NCBI RefSeq assembly: GCF_013373865.1
Contig: NC_050474.1
Coordinates: forward strand, 10,721,208 to 10,785,207
Direction: 5' to 3'
Length of the DNA stretch: 64,000 bases
Source: Monomorium pharaonis
Lineage: Eukaryota > Arthropoda > Insecta > Hymenoptera > Formicidae
The notes beneath the pieces are model-generated. The model was not told the DNA's origin, ran no database searches, and was given only the letters and a program-made list of their open reading frames with translations. Shown piece by piece: positions 32,379 to 42,545 of the stretch (positions are counted from its first letter, which is position 1; the number at the start of each line of letters is the position of its first letter). Made by a program: the position numbers and the translations under genes.

Positions 32379-33787
32379 ATGGCAAGTAATAAGAAACATT
32401 ATACTGATACAGAAAAAATTTTTTTTTTACGAATTTTGGCAAAATATTTGCACATTATCGAAAGAAAAAAAAGTGATGCCACAACCTTAAAAGACAAAAA
32501 AGAAGCATGGAACCAGATTCGTGATTCATACAATTTATCGTTTATTATTACAAGTAAGGTAAGAATTTGAATAATTTTTTAATTAGCTATTAATTGTGTA
32601 AAATAGAAATGTCAGTCATATTTGGGAAAAATATGACATTTAGGGTTAAGACAATGTCAGATCGGGCGTATAACAGAGAAAATCAGGAATAGAAATTAAA
32701 TATTAAATATTAAGGCAAGAGAGGAAGAGAAAGATCTTTTTTTTTCTAATATTTATTATTAAATTTTTATTCTTAATATTTTCTTTATTGTCGCAAGGTC
32801 TCATATTAAGTTATATCGTAGGCTAAATTAGAAAGCCTCCTAATCAATGTACATAATATGTACATCAATATGCACATAATATCTCAATTTTGTCCAAAAA
32901 TGGAGTTAGGAGGTTTTATAATTTAGCCGACGATATTATGAATGGGAGGGGCTTACTTGGACACAGTACAATTGGACACAGTGCAGATGGACACGTTGCA
33001 AATAGACACAAAATAATGTTCAAATGGACAGTTTATTTGGTCTATTTGCAACGTGTCCATCTGTACTGTGTCCAAGTAAAGGCCACTCATTATAAATACT
33101 TTATTTTTTTACATTTAATAATGTAATAAATTATTACAGAGAAGTATTCAACAACTTAAAAAATTGTGGAGTAATCTAAAATCAACACAGAGAGATGCTC
33201 TTACGCATGAAAAACAAGCTCGTCTGTCAACAGCTGGTGGGCCTGAACCTACATCTGCTGAAATTGACCCTGATATTGCTGCAATAGCACCTAATTTGAT
33301 GACAACGGCACCGACATTATTTTCATCAAATTTATCAGATGAAGTAATACAAGGTAATTACATTTTTATTTTATTAATATAATTATCAAAAGATAATAGC
33401 GAATAATATATTGTTTTAAAACGATAATAGAGAATCTTACATGATGTAGAACCAACCAATAATATATTGTTTTAGAACGACATCAGAGAATCTTAAATGA
33501 CAATTGCATTCCTGAGGAATTATTAACTAAAAATGTAGAAAATGAATCATCTGTTGATGACAATTTTAAAGAAGTCACTAATGAGAATTTAATTATTGTA
33601 TGTGATACAGAAGGTATAATGACTAATTTTATTAATACTTTCTGTTAACAAAAGTATTTGCAAATTATATTTAAAACTGATGACAATGATTTTAATGTTA
33701 TAGAATCAAACAGTGAGATCAATGAAGCTGATAAAGAAAATACTGATATATTAAATACCAAACATGCAATATTTAGTAACTATAAAG
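32379..33787 (+). CDS. Myb/SANT-like (zeste-type) DNA-binding protein, 4 exons
   Basis: Exons 32379-32558, 33140-33353, 33476-33613 and 33704-33787 join without a frameshift, with GT-AG introns in phases 0, 1 and 1. Exon 1: MASNKKHYTDTEKIFFLRIL then AKYLHIIERKKSDATTLKDK then KEAWNQIRDSYNLS. Exon 2 gives RSIQQLKKLWSNLKSTQRDA. The pattern E...FL..L......IE....D......K..AW..I...YN followed by .QLKKLW.NLK is the Myb/SANT-like domain of insect zeste-type regulators, which also serves as the DNA-binding partner of Harbinger transposases. Exons 3-4 are acidic and low in complexity (EELLTKNVENESSVDD). The C-terminus is not found, so the gene may be truncated at about 33.8 kb. Intron 1 carries two palindromic insertions. 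Likely transposon-borne. Confidence 0.65.
32814..33090. repeat. two palindromic MITEs in intron 1
   Basis: First: ATATCGTAGGCTAAATTAGA (32814) against TTTAGCCGACGATAT (ending about 32936). Second: GGGGCTTACTTGGACACAGT (about 32947) against CTGTGTCCAAGTAAAGGCC (ending about 33085), with inner GTGCAGATGGACACGTTGCA arms. Confidence 0.6.
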
Positions 33788-34051
33788 GTAATTTTATCAA
33801 TGTCTATTTTTACTGTGTAAAATTGCATGCGCATACACATATGTATTTATATTAATATATTTACTTTTTTCATAATCTGTATTCCTTTCTAAAAAAGGGC
33901 ATGGCATCGATGCTCGCATCTCTCGAAGTATTGTTGTCGCTTTTCCGCGATGCCGATTGGTTCTCTCGTTGCGCTTACTTCGTGTTACGAGAGTAATCAT
34001 TGCGATTGAATTTTGACAGCTGTCAAATTTGTATAAATGGTTATCTATACC

Positions 34052-34372
34052 GGAAGAGACGGGGAGAGACCGGGAGAGACGGGGAGAGACCGGGAGAGAC
34101 CGGGAGAGACAAGGACAGACCGGGAGAGACAGGGAGAGACCGGGAGAGACCGGAAGAGACGGGTCGAGAGGGGAAAAGACGGGGAGAGACGGGAGAGACG
34201 GAGAAAGACCGGGAGAGACGGGGAAAGACCGGAAGAGACGGGGAGAGACGGGGAGAGACGGGCAGAGACGGGCAGAGACGGGGGGAGACCGGGAGAGACG
34301 AAGAAAGATCGAGAGAGACCGGGAGAGACCGGGAGAGACTGGGAGAGACCGGGAGAAACGGAGAGAGAGAGA
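34052..34372 (+). repeat. GGGAGAGACC/GGGAGAGACG minisatellite
   Basis: About 32 imperfect copies of a 10 bp unit (GGGAGAGACC or GGGAGAGACG). The unit keeps several frames open for up to 200 codons on both strands; these repetitive Arg/Glu/Thr or Ser/Pro/Leu frames are artefacts. It is followed by (GA)n and a G run. Confidence 0.9.
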
Positions 34373-34479
34373 GAGAGGGGGGGAAGAGAGAAGTGCGTGC
34401 ATCCGTGCGTGTGTATACTGTGGATTATTTTACTCAAACGAAAGATTTTCAAAAGTTAGTTTTCTCTATTGATTATTTT

Positions 34480-35330
34480 TTATTTGTTTTTTTTTTAAAT
34501 TTATTAATTTCTATATGTGCACGCGTACGTGTGCATGCATATGTCACAATATTATTTTATAACTAACAATAATAGTTAATTAATTAATGTATATAAAGTT
34601 CCAAAAAATGTTGATCTTATATAGAAAGATACATGTAATGTCAAAGTATTTAATAATTCATTAACAATTGTAACTTTTTTTTGTACATTGTGAAGTATCT
34701 TACTCGAACAAAAGACTTTCGGAAGTTAGTTTTCTGTATTGATTTTTGTAAAAGATGTTGATCTCATTTTATATGGAAAAGTACACATATAATGTCAAAG
34801 TATTTAATAATTTATTAGCAATTGTAATTTTGTTTTTCAAACTATGTTGTCAATCTCTAATGCTAAGAAGAAATTAAAGAAAAAAAAACAAGAAGAAGAA
34901 GAGTCAGAGCTGACAACATTTCGTTACATTTCAGTGTCAATATCATATTACTTTAAAGAAGATTTATGTATGTTGTGTATATTGTATTTCTTTTTTCTTT
35001 TTTTATGTGTATAATATTTTTAAAAAAGAAAGAAAATTAGATAATAAATTAATATATGTAAGTATACTTTCTCTGTTTCTCTCTCTCTTTCTCTCTCTCT
35101 CTCTATTTCGTTTTCCTTTCTTTTTGTATATAATTATTTATTTATATAATTATTATTGCAATTGTTATTTTTAAAAAGTAAAAAACTAAATAGCGCGCGC
35201 GTAGCGCGCGCCTGTGTTGTTCTAGTAGTAATAAAAAATACAAGAATATAATTTTATAATAGTTTAAGAATATAATATTATAATAAAATAGCATATCTTT
35301 TTGCTCGTAAATTTATCATAAAAGTGTGAA
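34480..35330. other. AT-rich, no gene; GC palindrome
   Basis: Low-complexity AT-rich DNA with (TC)n at 35077-35105 and a short self-complementary GCGCGCGCGTAGCGCGCGC at 35193-35211. No coding signal. Confidence 0.5.
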
Positions 35331-35348
35331 AAGCAAGCAATTGTATAT

Positions 35349-35640
35349 ACACTCAGTCGAAAAAAAAAACGATACACCTAAAATTTGTCAAAAAATCACT
35401 AAACTTCTAACAACGATAACTACGCGAGTAATAAAGGTAGGAAGGTTTCTAAAAAGCATGCGATAGAACAGATTTTCCCCTTTAAAATGCTTTTCTACTC
35501 GTCTCGATACGATGATTTTTCGCTGAGATATACGCATTTAAAGTAAAAAAACTACCTTTTTATTCAAATGCGCGTATCTTAGCGAAAAATCATCGTATCG
35601 AGACGAGTAAAAAAGCATTTTGAATGGAAGACTCTGTACT
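35349..35640. repeat. Tc1/mariner-like end with internal hairpin
   Basis: CACTCAGTCGAAAAAAAAAA followed by CGATACACC resembles Tc1-type termini. Inner arms GCTTTTCTACTCGTCTCGAT (about 35491) and ATCGAGACGAGTAAAAAAGC (ending about 35616) form a long hairpin. The matching right terminus is not found. Confidence 0.5.
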
Positions 35641-35922
35641 ATCGCAAGCTTCTTATCCCATTAAGTTTTGACACTTGCCTCACGCTATGGATTGTTGCAA
35701 ACTCACGGAACTCGCAACTCGCAACTCGCTCGTGATGTTGATTTGGCTATACCAGACAGCATTGAGTTGTCACAAATCATGATGGTAGTAGATGGCTGTG
35801 CTTATCATATATTTCGGTCCTAGAGAAAATTACTCGGATAGCCATTATCGTAAACACCCAATGCTTAAGGAAATCTTACTTCATGGCGAAAACGTGAAAA
35901 GTTAAAAATTTCATGTAACTAT

Positions 35923-36323
35923 GGACGGGATTCATAGACCGATCTTAAGCTCAAGCATTGTCTTATGTCTAGCTTCGAGCCGACTGGAGACTTACTTAAC
36001 CAATGAAATAACAGCATTGACGTCTCAAGATCGTGCTTAAGGGCCACCGCACAAACTCTTCCATAACGCGTTACGTTACGTTAAGTACTCCATACGAACC
36101 TAAGTTGTACTTAAAATTTAACTTAAATCAACGCACAAAGAAATCCTTAACGTAAGAACTTAAGAACTTACGTTAAGGATTTCTTTGTGCGTTGATTTAA
36201 GTTAAATTTTAAGTACAACTTAGGTTCGTATGGAGTACTTAACGTAACGTAACGCGTTATGGAAGAGTTTGTGCGGTGGCCCTAAGCTGGAACTTGAATA
36301 AGATTCGACTATGAATTCCGGCC
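35923..36323 (+). repeat. Harbinger-like MITE with nested palindrome
   Basis: Same family as 6258-6413 (GGACGGGATTCATAGACCG to GAATTCCGGCC), TAT on both sides. Interrupted at CTTAA/GCTGG by the 242 bp palindrome. Confidence 0.8.
36041..36282. repeat. perfect 242 bp palindrome, TAA duplication
   Basis: Arms of about 116 bp beginning GGGCCACCGCACAAACTC appear to be exact complements around a ~10 bp AACTTAAGAAC centre. TAA flanks both sides (36038-36040, 36283-36285), and the uninterrupted sister copy at 6258-6413 shows the empty site. Confidence 0.9.
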
Positions 36324-36441
36324 TATCTCTTTCTATTGGTGTCGAATAGAAAGAGACAGTAACTTAAAACTTTTCACGTTTCCGCCCTAGGGGAAAAATT
36401 ACATGATTGATACCCAGTACAGCAGTGCAGCTACTAAGAAC

Positions 36442-36848
36442 TAAAGACCTATAATCAAAGATTCGTCAATGGCGAACACAATTTTGATTGGTCACTTGAG
36501 TCACATGGTTTATCCGCCATTGCGTACCCATGCTGGGCGAGGAAGAGGGGAGAGTGCTCTGTGTATAGGTTAAAGGAATATGTGTCAGAAATTATAAGGT
36601 AATTCAATCTCTGCACTCTCGAGGGTCACTATATTTTGACGATACACTCAGGAAGAACAAGAAAAATTAAATTTGCATCTGTTATATAGCTGCGTACAAC
36701 TTGGAGCAGGCTCGCATTGTTTACTATCTCCACTACTCCAGACCCCAGCCCCCGGCCCCAGCCCCCATCCAGTCTCCGTATGGGTACAAGATGGTGGATA
36801 GCAGTCATGGTGGGGGGCCATTGGCGCATCTTTGATTATAGGTCTTTA
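36442..36848 (+). mobile_element. hAT-like MITE, complete, 8 bp duplication CTAAGAAC
   Basis: TIR TAAAGACCTATAATCAAAGA and TCTTTGATTATAGGTCTTTA. CTAAGAAC is duplicated at 36434-36441 and 36849-36856. 407 bp, non-coding. Sister of the expanded copy at 139-927. Confidence 0.9.
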
Positions 36849-36936
36849 CTAAGAACATAAACCTATGATTGGTACCAAAGAGCACGTTTATAACGTACGT
36901 TTAGTTAGAACACTAAAAAAGTAGGTATTCTAAGGC

Positions 36937-37142
36937 ACTATAAAAGTGAGAATTCTCACGTCCGCCATTTTTCTTCTAACTAACATGAAAAATTAGGTAT
37001 GTTTTGTATATATATATATATATACGTCAATAATCTTTGGAAGCATCAAACTTTATGCGACAATGAAAGACACGATATTTATGATCTTGAGACTGTAAAG
37101 GTTATTGCAATGTATTATATATATAAAACATTATGCTAGTTA
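36937..37142. repeat. ACGTCCGCCAT MITE, cut by copy D
   Basis: GGCACTATAAAAGTGAGAAT through ACATTATGCTAGTTA. The MITE copy D starts at its TA; the expected far arm does not resume after copy D, so the copy is truncated. Confidence 0.65.
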
Positions 37143-37812
37143 CCCAGTGAACACATTTTATAGCGGCAATATAACATGGAAGTTACATGTAATTTAACAT
37201 TGTTATTCTTGTGATATGTAGGTGCTATATGACATGGAAATAACCTGTTACGTAATATTTGTTATACGCAAGTGATATAGGTGTTATACATCGTTTTGGC
37301 GTTACAGTTATTCAACAAAAATTGTATAATCGTAACATAACACGTTCGTATCAATGTTATTACGGAACGATGCGTCGTAGTTGACTTAGAAATCAGACAA
37401 GATTATAACATCCTGAATGATAGATCTATTATTTGATAATAAAAAAAATTATTATAAAGATAATGTTTTCAAAAATAACGGTTTGTCTACAATTACTGCG
37501 CACAAAAAATGCACAAAATCGAAATTCATCATGTGCTGAACAAAAACAGAATAATAAATGTATACTATTCAATTTTTCTTAAAATTACGATCTATATAGT
37601 TAACCATCTAATTAATCATTTGAACGCTTCAAAGATTAGTGCTAAATAGATCGCAATTTCCATCAAATTATTAAGGTTATGGAAAAAGATAAATTTAACA
37701 ATGAAATTAATAAGTAAATAAATTAATGCTATATATTTTTATAAAAAATAATATAGTTGCGTCAGTTTATAACATATAAGTATATGTAGACAATAACAAG
37801 TACCCATATCAA

Positions 37813-37888
37813 TGAGTCAAATTGGCGTAGCAGGTAGAGTACAAGGTTCGTCATCCCGGGTCCCGGGTTCAAACCTAGCAGCGGCAAG
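37813..37888 (+). pseudogene. tRNA-like Pol III core of MITE copy D
   Basis: TGGCGTAGCAGG at 37823-37834 and GGGTTCAAACC at 37865-37875; both boxes are close to consensus (TRGCNNAGYNGG, GGTTCRANNCC). Confidence 0.72.
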
Positions 37889-38101
37889 TAAGAATAAAAT
37901 AAAAAATAACATAATTTAAAGTTAATTAATTAATAAAAATTTATCCTAAATTTAGTATGTGCTGTTGATAAAAATAATTTAAAAGAAATAAAATTTTTAT
38001 TTTATTTTATTTTTCTTTGTTGTAACTGTTGTGTGACGGTTAGATAACATGTAATTATAAGATGTTATATTGCTGAGTCGGAAATTGTAACTTACATGTA
38101 A

Positions 38102-38367
38102 CTCAGATAGCCAGTATGATATAATAAAGATATTAGCATCTTACTACGCATTTATGTCGTCCCTTGTGCTGTTGTTTGCTAGCATTCGATGTCGGAAATA
38201 AAATTCTTTGCACGTTTCGAACATTATGCTAGCATTACTTAAGATCAGTGTCGAATGCTAGCAAATAACAGCACAAGGGACGACGTAAATGCGTAGCAAG
38301 ATGCTAACATCTTTATTAGCAATATGAGAACAATTTGTGCTCATACATACATTTGTGGCTATCTGGG
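38102..38367. repeat. CTCAGATAGCC/GGCTATCTGGG element in copy D
   Basis: 266 bp with AA on both sides. Inner arms ATTTATGTCGTCCCTTGTGC and GCACAAGGGACGACGTAAAT form a strong hairpin. Removing it restores ACATGTAAGTTACG of the other copies. Confidence 0.8.
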
Positions 38368-38454
38368 AAGTTACGTGTAATTTCAGAGTAACGTAACCTG
38401 TTATATTCGGTTACATTGCTGTTACATTGCTACTATATTACTGTGTTTACTGGA

Positions 38455-38923
38455 TAATGTAGCTAGAAGATAAAATATAAATATACAATTAAAAGTCGGA
38501 AAATTTATTTTTATTATTTTAGATCAAAAAAAAATATTTACGTTAATAAAAGAATTAGTAAAAAAGTAAAATTTATATATATTATATTATATTATATAAT
38601 AATAAAGAAATTTTTTTTCATTAAAAATATTTTGAGGTTAGAATACCCTTCCGAATTCCGTAAAACATACTCCATGGGGAACGAGGGCATCAAAAACTTG
38701 GAACAATAAGCTGATTCTGATTGGCTAACCCTCTCCATTACTTTTCCGAGATTCCGTTTTCCGGATTCCGGCTACCATGGGACAGCACCCTAAGAAAAAA
38801 GTTATATGATCGCTGCCCTGGTGCAACAAGTTAGAATAAAGGTGCCTTTTCACGTGCTGCTGAAATCGACCGTTTGAGCAGAAAGGAACCTGAGAACGGC
38901 CCCCGCGGCGTTTTTTTAAGGCA
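38455..38923. other. spacer, no gene
   Basis: AT-rich to 38640, then a GC-richer stretch with TTCCGAATTCCG and TTCCGGATTCCGG near-complements (38650-38780), possibly a decayed MITE. No coding signal. Confidence 0.4.
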
Positions 38924-39000
38924 CTATAAAAGTGAGTATTCTCACGTCCGCCATTTTTCTTTTAACTAGCATGAAAAATTAGGTATGTTTTGTATATATA

Positions 39001-39900
39001 CAGGGTGTTTGGTAAAGATTTATGCAATTTTTATAAGCAGATAGAGCGCATTAAGCTGAACATAAAATCCTCATCGTTTTTCCATTTTCGCAATAGTTAA
39101 CGAGTTATAGACTTGTAAAATTTTCTGTATTAGCCCGGCCTACCGGCAAATGTAAGCACGCCGAGCGCCCGACCGCGGCAGCCGCCTCTCCCTAGCGCTT
39201 GAACCTTGTGATTGCTAGGCGCGCGGGGGGAGTTGTTACAACAAGCGGCAATGGATACGCACAATGTGTACGTGTACATACATGTGTACAAAAAAATATC
39301 AGTTCTAATGCTTAAAAAAGCAATTACTACATTTATTTTTTTAAATAAATAATAATTATTTTTAATAAAAAATATTTTTTTGATGATAGTCTTAAATGTC
39401 GTAAACTGTCATAAATTTTAAAAGAAGCTATTATCATGTGCTGAAAAATAAATTTATTCTCTTTAAACAACATTAGAAAATTTTATCGATTAAAATGGAA
39501 ATAACAACCAAATAAAATGTTTGTTTCAACTTTATATTCTTAATTAAAAATTAAATAACAAGGATATTTATATTTTTAATAAAATTAATCCTTGTGATGG
39601 ACTTATAATACACGGAAAAAACTTTATGGTAAAAATTACTAAGTAGTAAACACGTGACAAGGAGGAATTATGAAAATTTTTATTATGTTTTTCATCAAAT
39701 TACGATAATATTTACACTACTTATATGATATAACTCTCTGAAATTTCTTCTTACAGTTCGTGGTTACTATCATAGATAATAAATCATACATAATTTTACT
39801 ATAAAATTTTCTCCGTGTAGATTTACAAATATATAAATTTATTAAATGTTTGAAAACTTATAAACAATATTTATTTAATTCAAGAAAATTTTAGTATGTA

Positions 39901-39982
<82 letters not shown>

Positions 39983-40268
39983 TGTATGTACGTACATACG
40001 CAGAAAAGAATAATCACTTTGTGACAGGAAAATGAATAATCATTCCTTAGTTCACGATTTTATATCACTATTATTATTCATGCTGATTACTATACAATAC
40101 ACGCACACGTAGAAAAATATGATTCTAGTTTTAAGAAAATCAATTATTCACTTTTAATTTTAATTTTTTTTAATAATTATCTTATTTTTAATGGTTGAAA
40201 AGAATATTCTATTGATAATAAACACCTCATTTTACACAAAACAAATAATGTTTAACATTTTCGTGTAT

Positions 40269-40308
<40 letters not shown>

Positions 40309-41208
40309 TACATACTAAAATTTTCTTGAATTAAATAAATATTGTTTATAAGTTTTCAAACATTTAATAAATTTATATATTTGTAAATCTACGCGGAGAA
40401 AATTTTATAAAATTATGTATGATTTATTATCTATGATAGTAACCACGAACTGTAAAAAGAAATTTCAGAGAGTTATATCATATAAGTAGTGTAAATATTA
40501 TCGTAATTTGATGAAAAACATAATAAAAATTTTCATAATTCCTCCTTGTCACGCGTTTACTACTTACCATAGTAATTTTTACCATAAAGTTTTTTCCGTG
40601 TATTATAAGTCTATCACAAGGATTAATTTTATTAAAAATATAAATATCCTCGGTATTTAATTTTTAATTAAGAATATAAAGTTGAAACAAACATTTTATT
40701 TGGTTGTTATTTCCATTTTAATCGATAAAATTTTCTAATGTTTAAAGAAAAATAAATTTGTTTTTGAACACACGATAATAGCTTCTTTTAAAATTTATGA
40801 CAGTTTACGACATTTAAGACTATCACAAAAAAAAATTTTTTTATTAAAAATAATCATTATTTATTAAAAAAAATAAATTTAGTAATTGCTTCTTTAAGCA
40901 TTAGAACTGATATCTTTTTGTACACATGTATGTACACGTTCACATTGTGCGTAGCCATTGCCGCTTGTTGTAACAACTCCCCCCGCGCGCCTAGCAATCT
41001 CAAGGTTCAAGCGCTAGGGAGGGGCGGCCGCCGCGGTCGGACGCTCGGCGTGCTTGCATTTGCCGGTAGGCCGGGTTAATACAGAAAATTTTACAAGTCT
41101 ATAACTCGTTAACTATTGCGAAAATGGAAAAACGATGAGGATTTTATGTTCAGCTTAATGCGCTCTACCTGCTTATAAAAATTGCATAAATCTTTACCAA
41201 ACACCCTA
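39001..41208. mobile_element. 2.2 kb foldback element with ~1 kb arms
   Basis: CAGGGTGTTTGGTAAAGATT at the left and its complement at the right (last base changed), TA on both sides, as in mariner-type MITEs. The left arm (39001-39982) and right arm (40269-41208) are collinear in inversion through the GC-rich CCGGCCTACCGGCAAATG segment, AT-rich parts and opposed (GT)n (39903-39981) and (CA)n (40271-40306). The loop is about 285 bp. No transposase. The arms are about 95 percent alike by eye. Confidence 0.88.
39903..39981 (+). repeat. (GT)n microsatellite
   Basis: About 39 uninterrupted GT units. The opposed arm has only ~18 CA units, so the two have diverged in length. Confidence 0.95.
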
Positions 41209-41700
41209 TATACATATACGTCAATAATCTTTGGAAGCACCAAACTTTATGCGACAATGAAACGAAGACACGATATTTATGATCTTGAGACTTTAAAGGT
41301 TATTGTGATTATTATATATGTAAAACATTATGCTAGTTACTTGTTAGTTTGAAGAAAAATGGTGAACGTGAGAATACCTACGTTTTTAGTGCTCTACCTT
41401 TTTCATGCGACCTAGAGAGCCTCTAGGAGAGAGAGGCGACAACTGGTCACGTGACCATACACTCCGCGATTGGCTGGCACGATCACGATTACATACAGAA
41501 TTTGGTCATGCGACGCCAATGCAGAACAGATCGTTGGTTATGTTTCGAAGTATATTTACGATATTATTTATATTTCGGAGTATATTTACGAAGTATATCT
41601 TATTTTGTAATAAATGTAAAGAATATCTAGCTGTTAATTTGACGATGTAGAATACTTTTAGGTAATTAATTCTTCATCTATTACAAACAACGTTATCGCT

Positions 41701-42105
41701 ATGCCATCAAATTGCACAGCTTATAAATGCATCAATAATAGCGATAAGGGCTATTTATTATTCAGATACCCGAAAGATGATGTATTAAAACAAAAATGGA
41801 TTGCTGCAGTTGGAAGAAGCAAAAACTGGTCACCTAGCAGTTCTCAAAAACTTTATGAGGTTAGTAACAATATGCAGTTTGCTTTGACTTTGCGTTTCAG
41901 AAAAGATGTAACAATATAATTTTTTGTTGAATTCAAACCACATTTGTATTTTCCCCTATTTAGATACATTTTTTGCCATTGGAAGTAGAATTTGTTGCTG
42001 GACGCAAACAAGTGAAGTCTGGTGCAGTTCTATCTCGCTTCTGTACTTATGTTTCAGAAGATAAAGAGAATTGTTTAAGAAAAAACCAAAAAGATTACCC
42101 ACATT
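41701..42105 (+). pseudogene. THAP zinc-finger gene, broken
   Basis: Exon 1 (41701-41859): MPSNCTAYKCINN, then GYLLFRYPKDDVLKQKWIAA and VGRSKNWSPSSSQKLYE. Intron 41860-41963 (GTTAGT...TTTAG). Exon 2 continues IHFLPLEVEFVAGRKQVKSG and AVLSRF. This is the N-terminal THAP domain (C2CH): Cys5, Cys10, W in W.P, and the His of .IHF are present. The third zinc ligand, expected where LYEIHF has Tyr, is replaced (TGT to TAT). The AVPTIF-like end is AVLSRF. The open frame then runs into the (TTC)n tail of a LINE. THAP domains bind DNA in host regulators and P-element transposases; either origin is possible. Confidence 0.75.
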
Positions 42106-42545
42106 GTTGCTTCTTCTTCTTCTTCTTTTTCTTTAACCCAATGGATTTCTGTCTCTTTCGAGACAAAGCACCACAATTTCAAGGTTTTTATGAGCAGCAG
42201 TTGTGGGGGTTAGCTGTGCCCTTAACTAATCTTCTTTGTTCCTCTTGTTTATGGCCGAGTCCCCGGGCGTTTCGGGGAATCCATGCGAACCTACAAAGCA
42301 GATACCCTGGCGAGAAACTCAACAAATTTCTTATTTATTAGTACATAATGATATATTACTGTTTAAATATGTAAATTACATTTTTCTACGAATTTGATGA
42401 TGGCTCTGGCTAACTTTTTGTCCAGTTTAATGAATAGGGATTCTATTGTGAAAGGAGCATAGTGTTTATAGTTAAAAAGTTTATTACAGAGTATTTGTTT
42501 TGCTTCACTATTATTGGGGCAAATCCAAAAAATGTGGTTGATATC

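Larger units (their letters stand above)
32011..33880 (+). mobile_element. Harbinger-like element carrying Myb/SANT gene
   Basis: Starts GGCCGGTATTCATAGTCCAG with CTTAAGA-rich subterminal sequence, like the transposase-bearing remnant at 19157. It contains the four-exon gene at 32379-33787. The right terminus is not recognised before the minisatellite at 34052, so the 3' limit is approximate. Confidence 0.5.
37143..38454 (-). mobile_element. tRNA-bearing MITE copy D
   Basis: CCCAGTGAACACATTTTATA to CTGTGTTTACTGGA, TA on both sides. One internal deletion relative to copies C and E around 37740, and one insertion (38102-38367). Confidence 0.88.
38924..41396. mobile_element. ACGTCCGCCAT MITE interrupted by foldback element
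   Basis: GGCACTATAAAAGTGAGTAT at the left and GAATACCTACGTTTTTAGTGC at the right; interrupted within its TATATA run at 39001-41208. Confidence 0.75.

Noticed and set aside
33797..34566. ORFs of 135-201 codons, Arg/Glu/Thr-rich or Ser/Pro/Leu-rich
   Set aside because: Translation of a 10 bp GGGAGAGACC minisatellite; open in many frames at once, no domain.
37813..37888. Functional tRNA gene
   Set aside because: A and B boxes fit but no acceptor stem pairing or clear anticodon arm; identical context in every MITE copy.
41405..41650. 81-codon ORF upstream of the THAP exon
   Set aside because: No domain; more likely the 5' flank or promoter region of the THAP gene.
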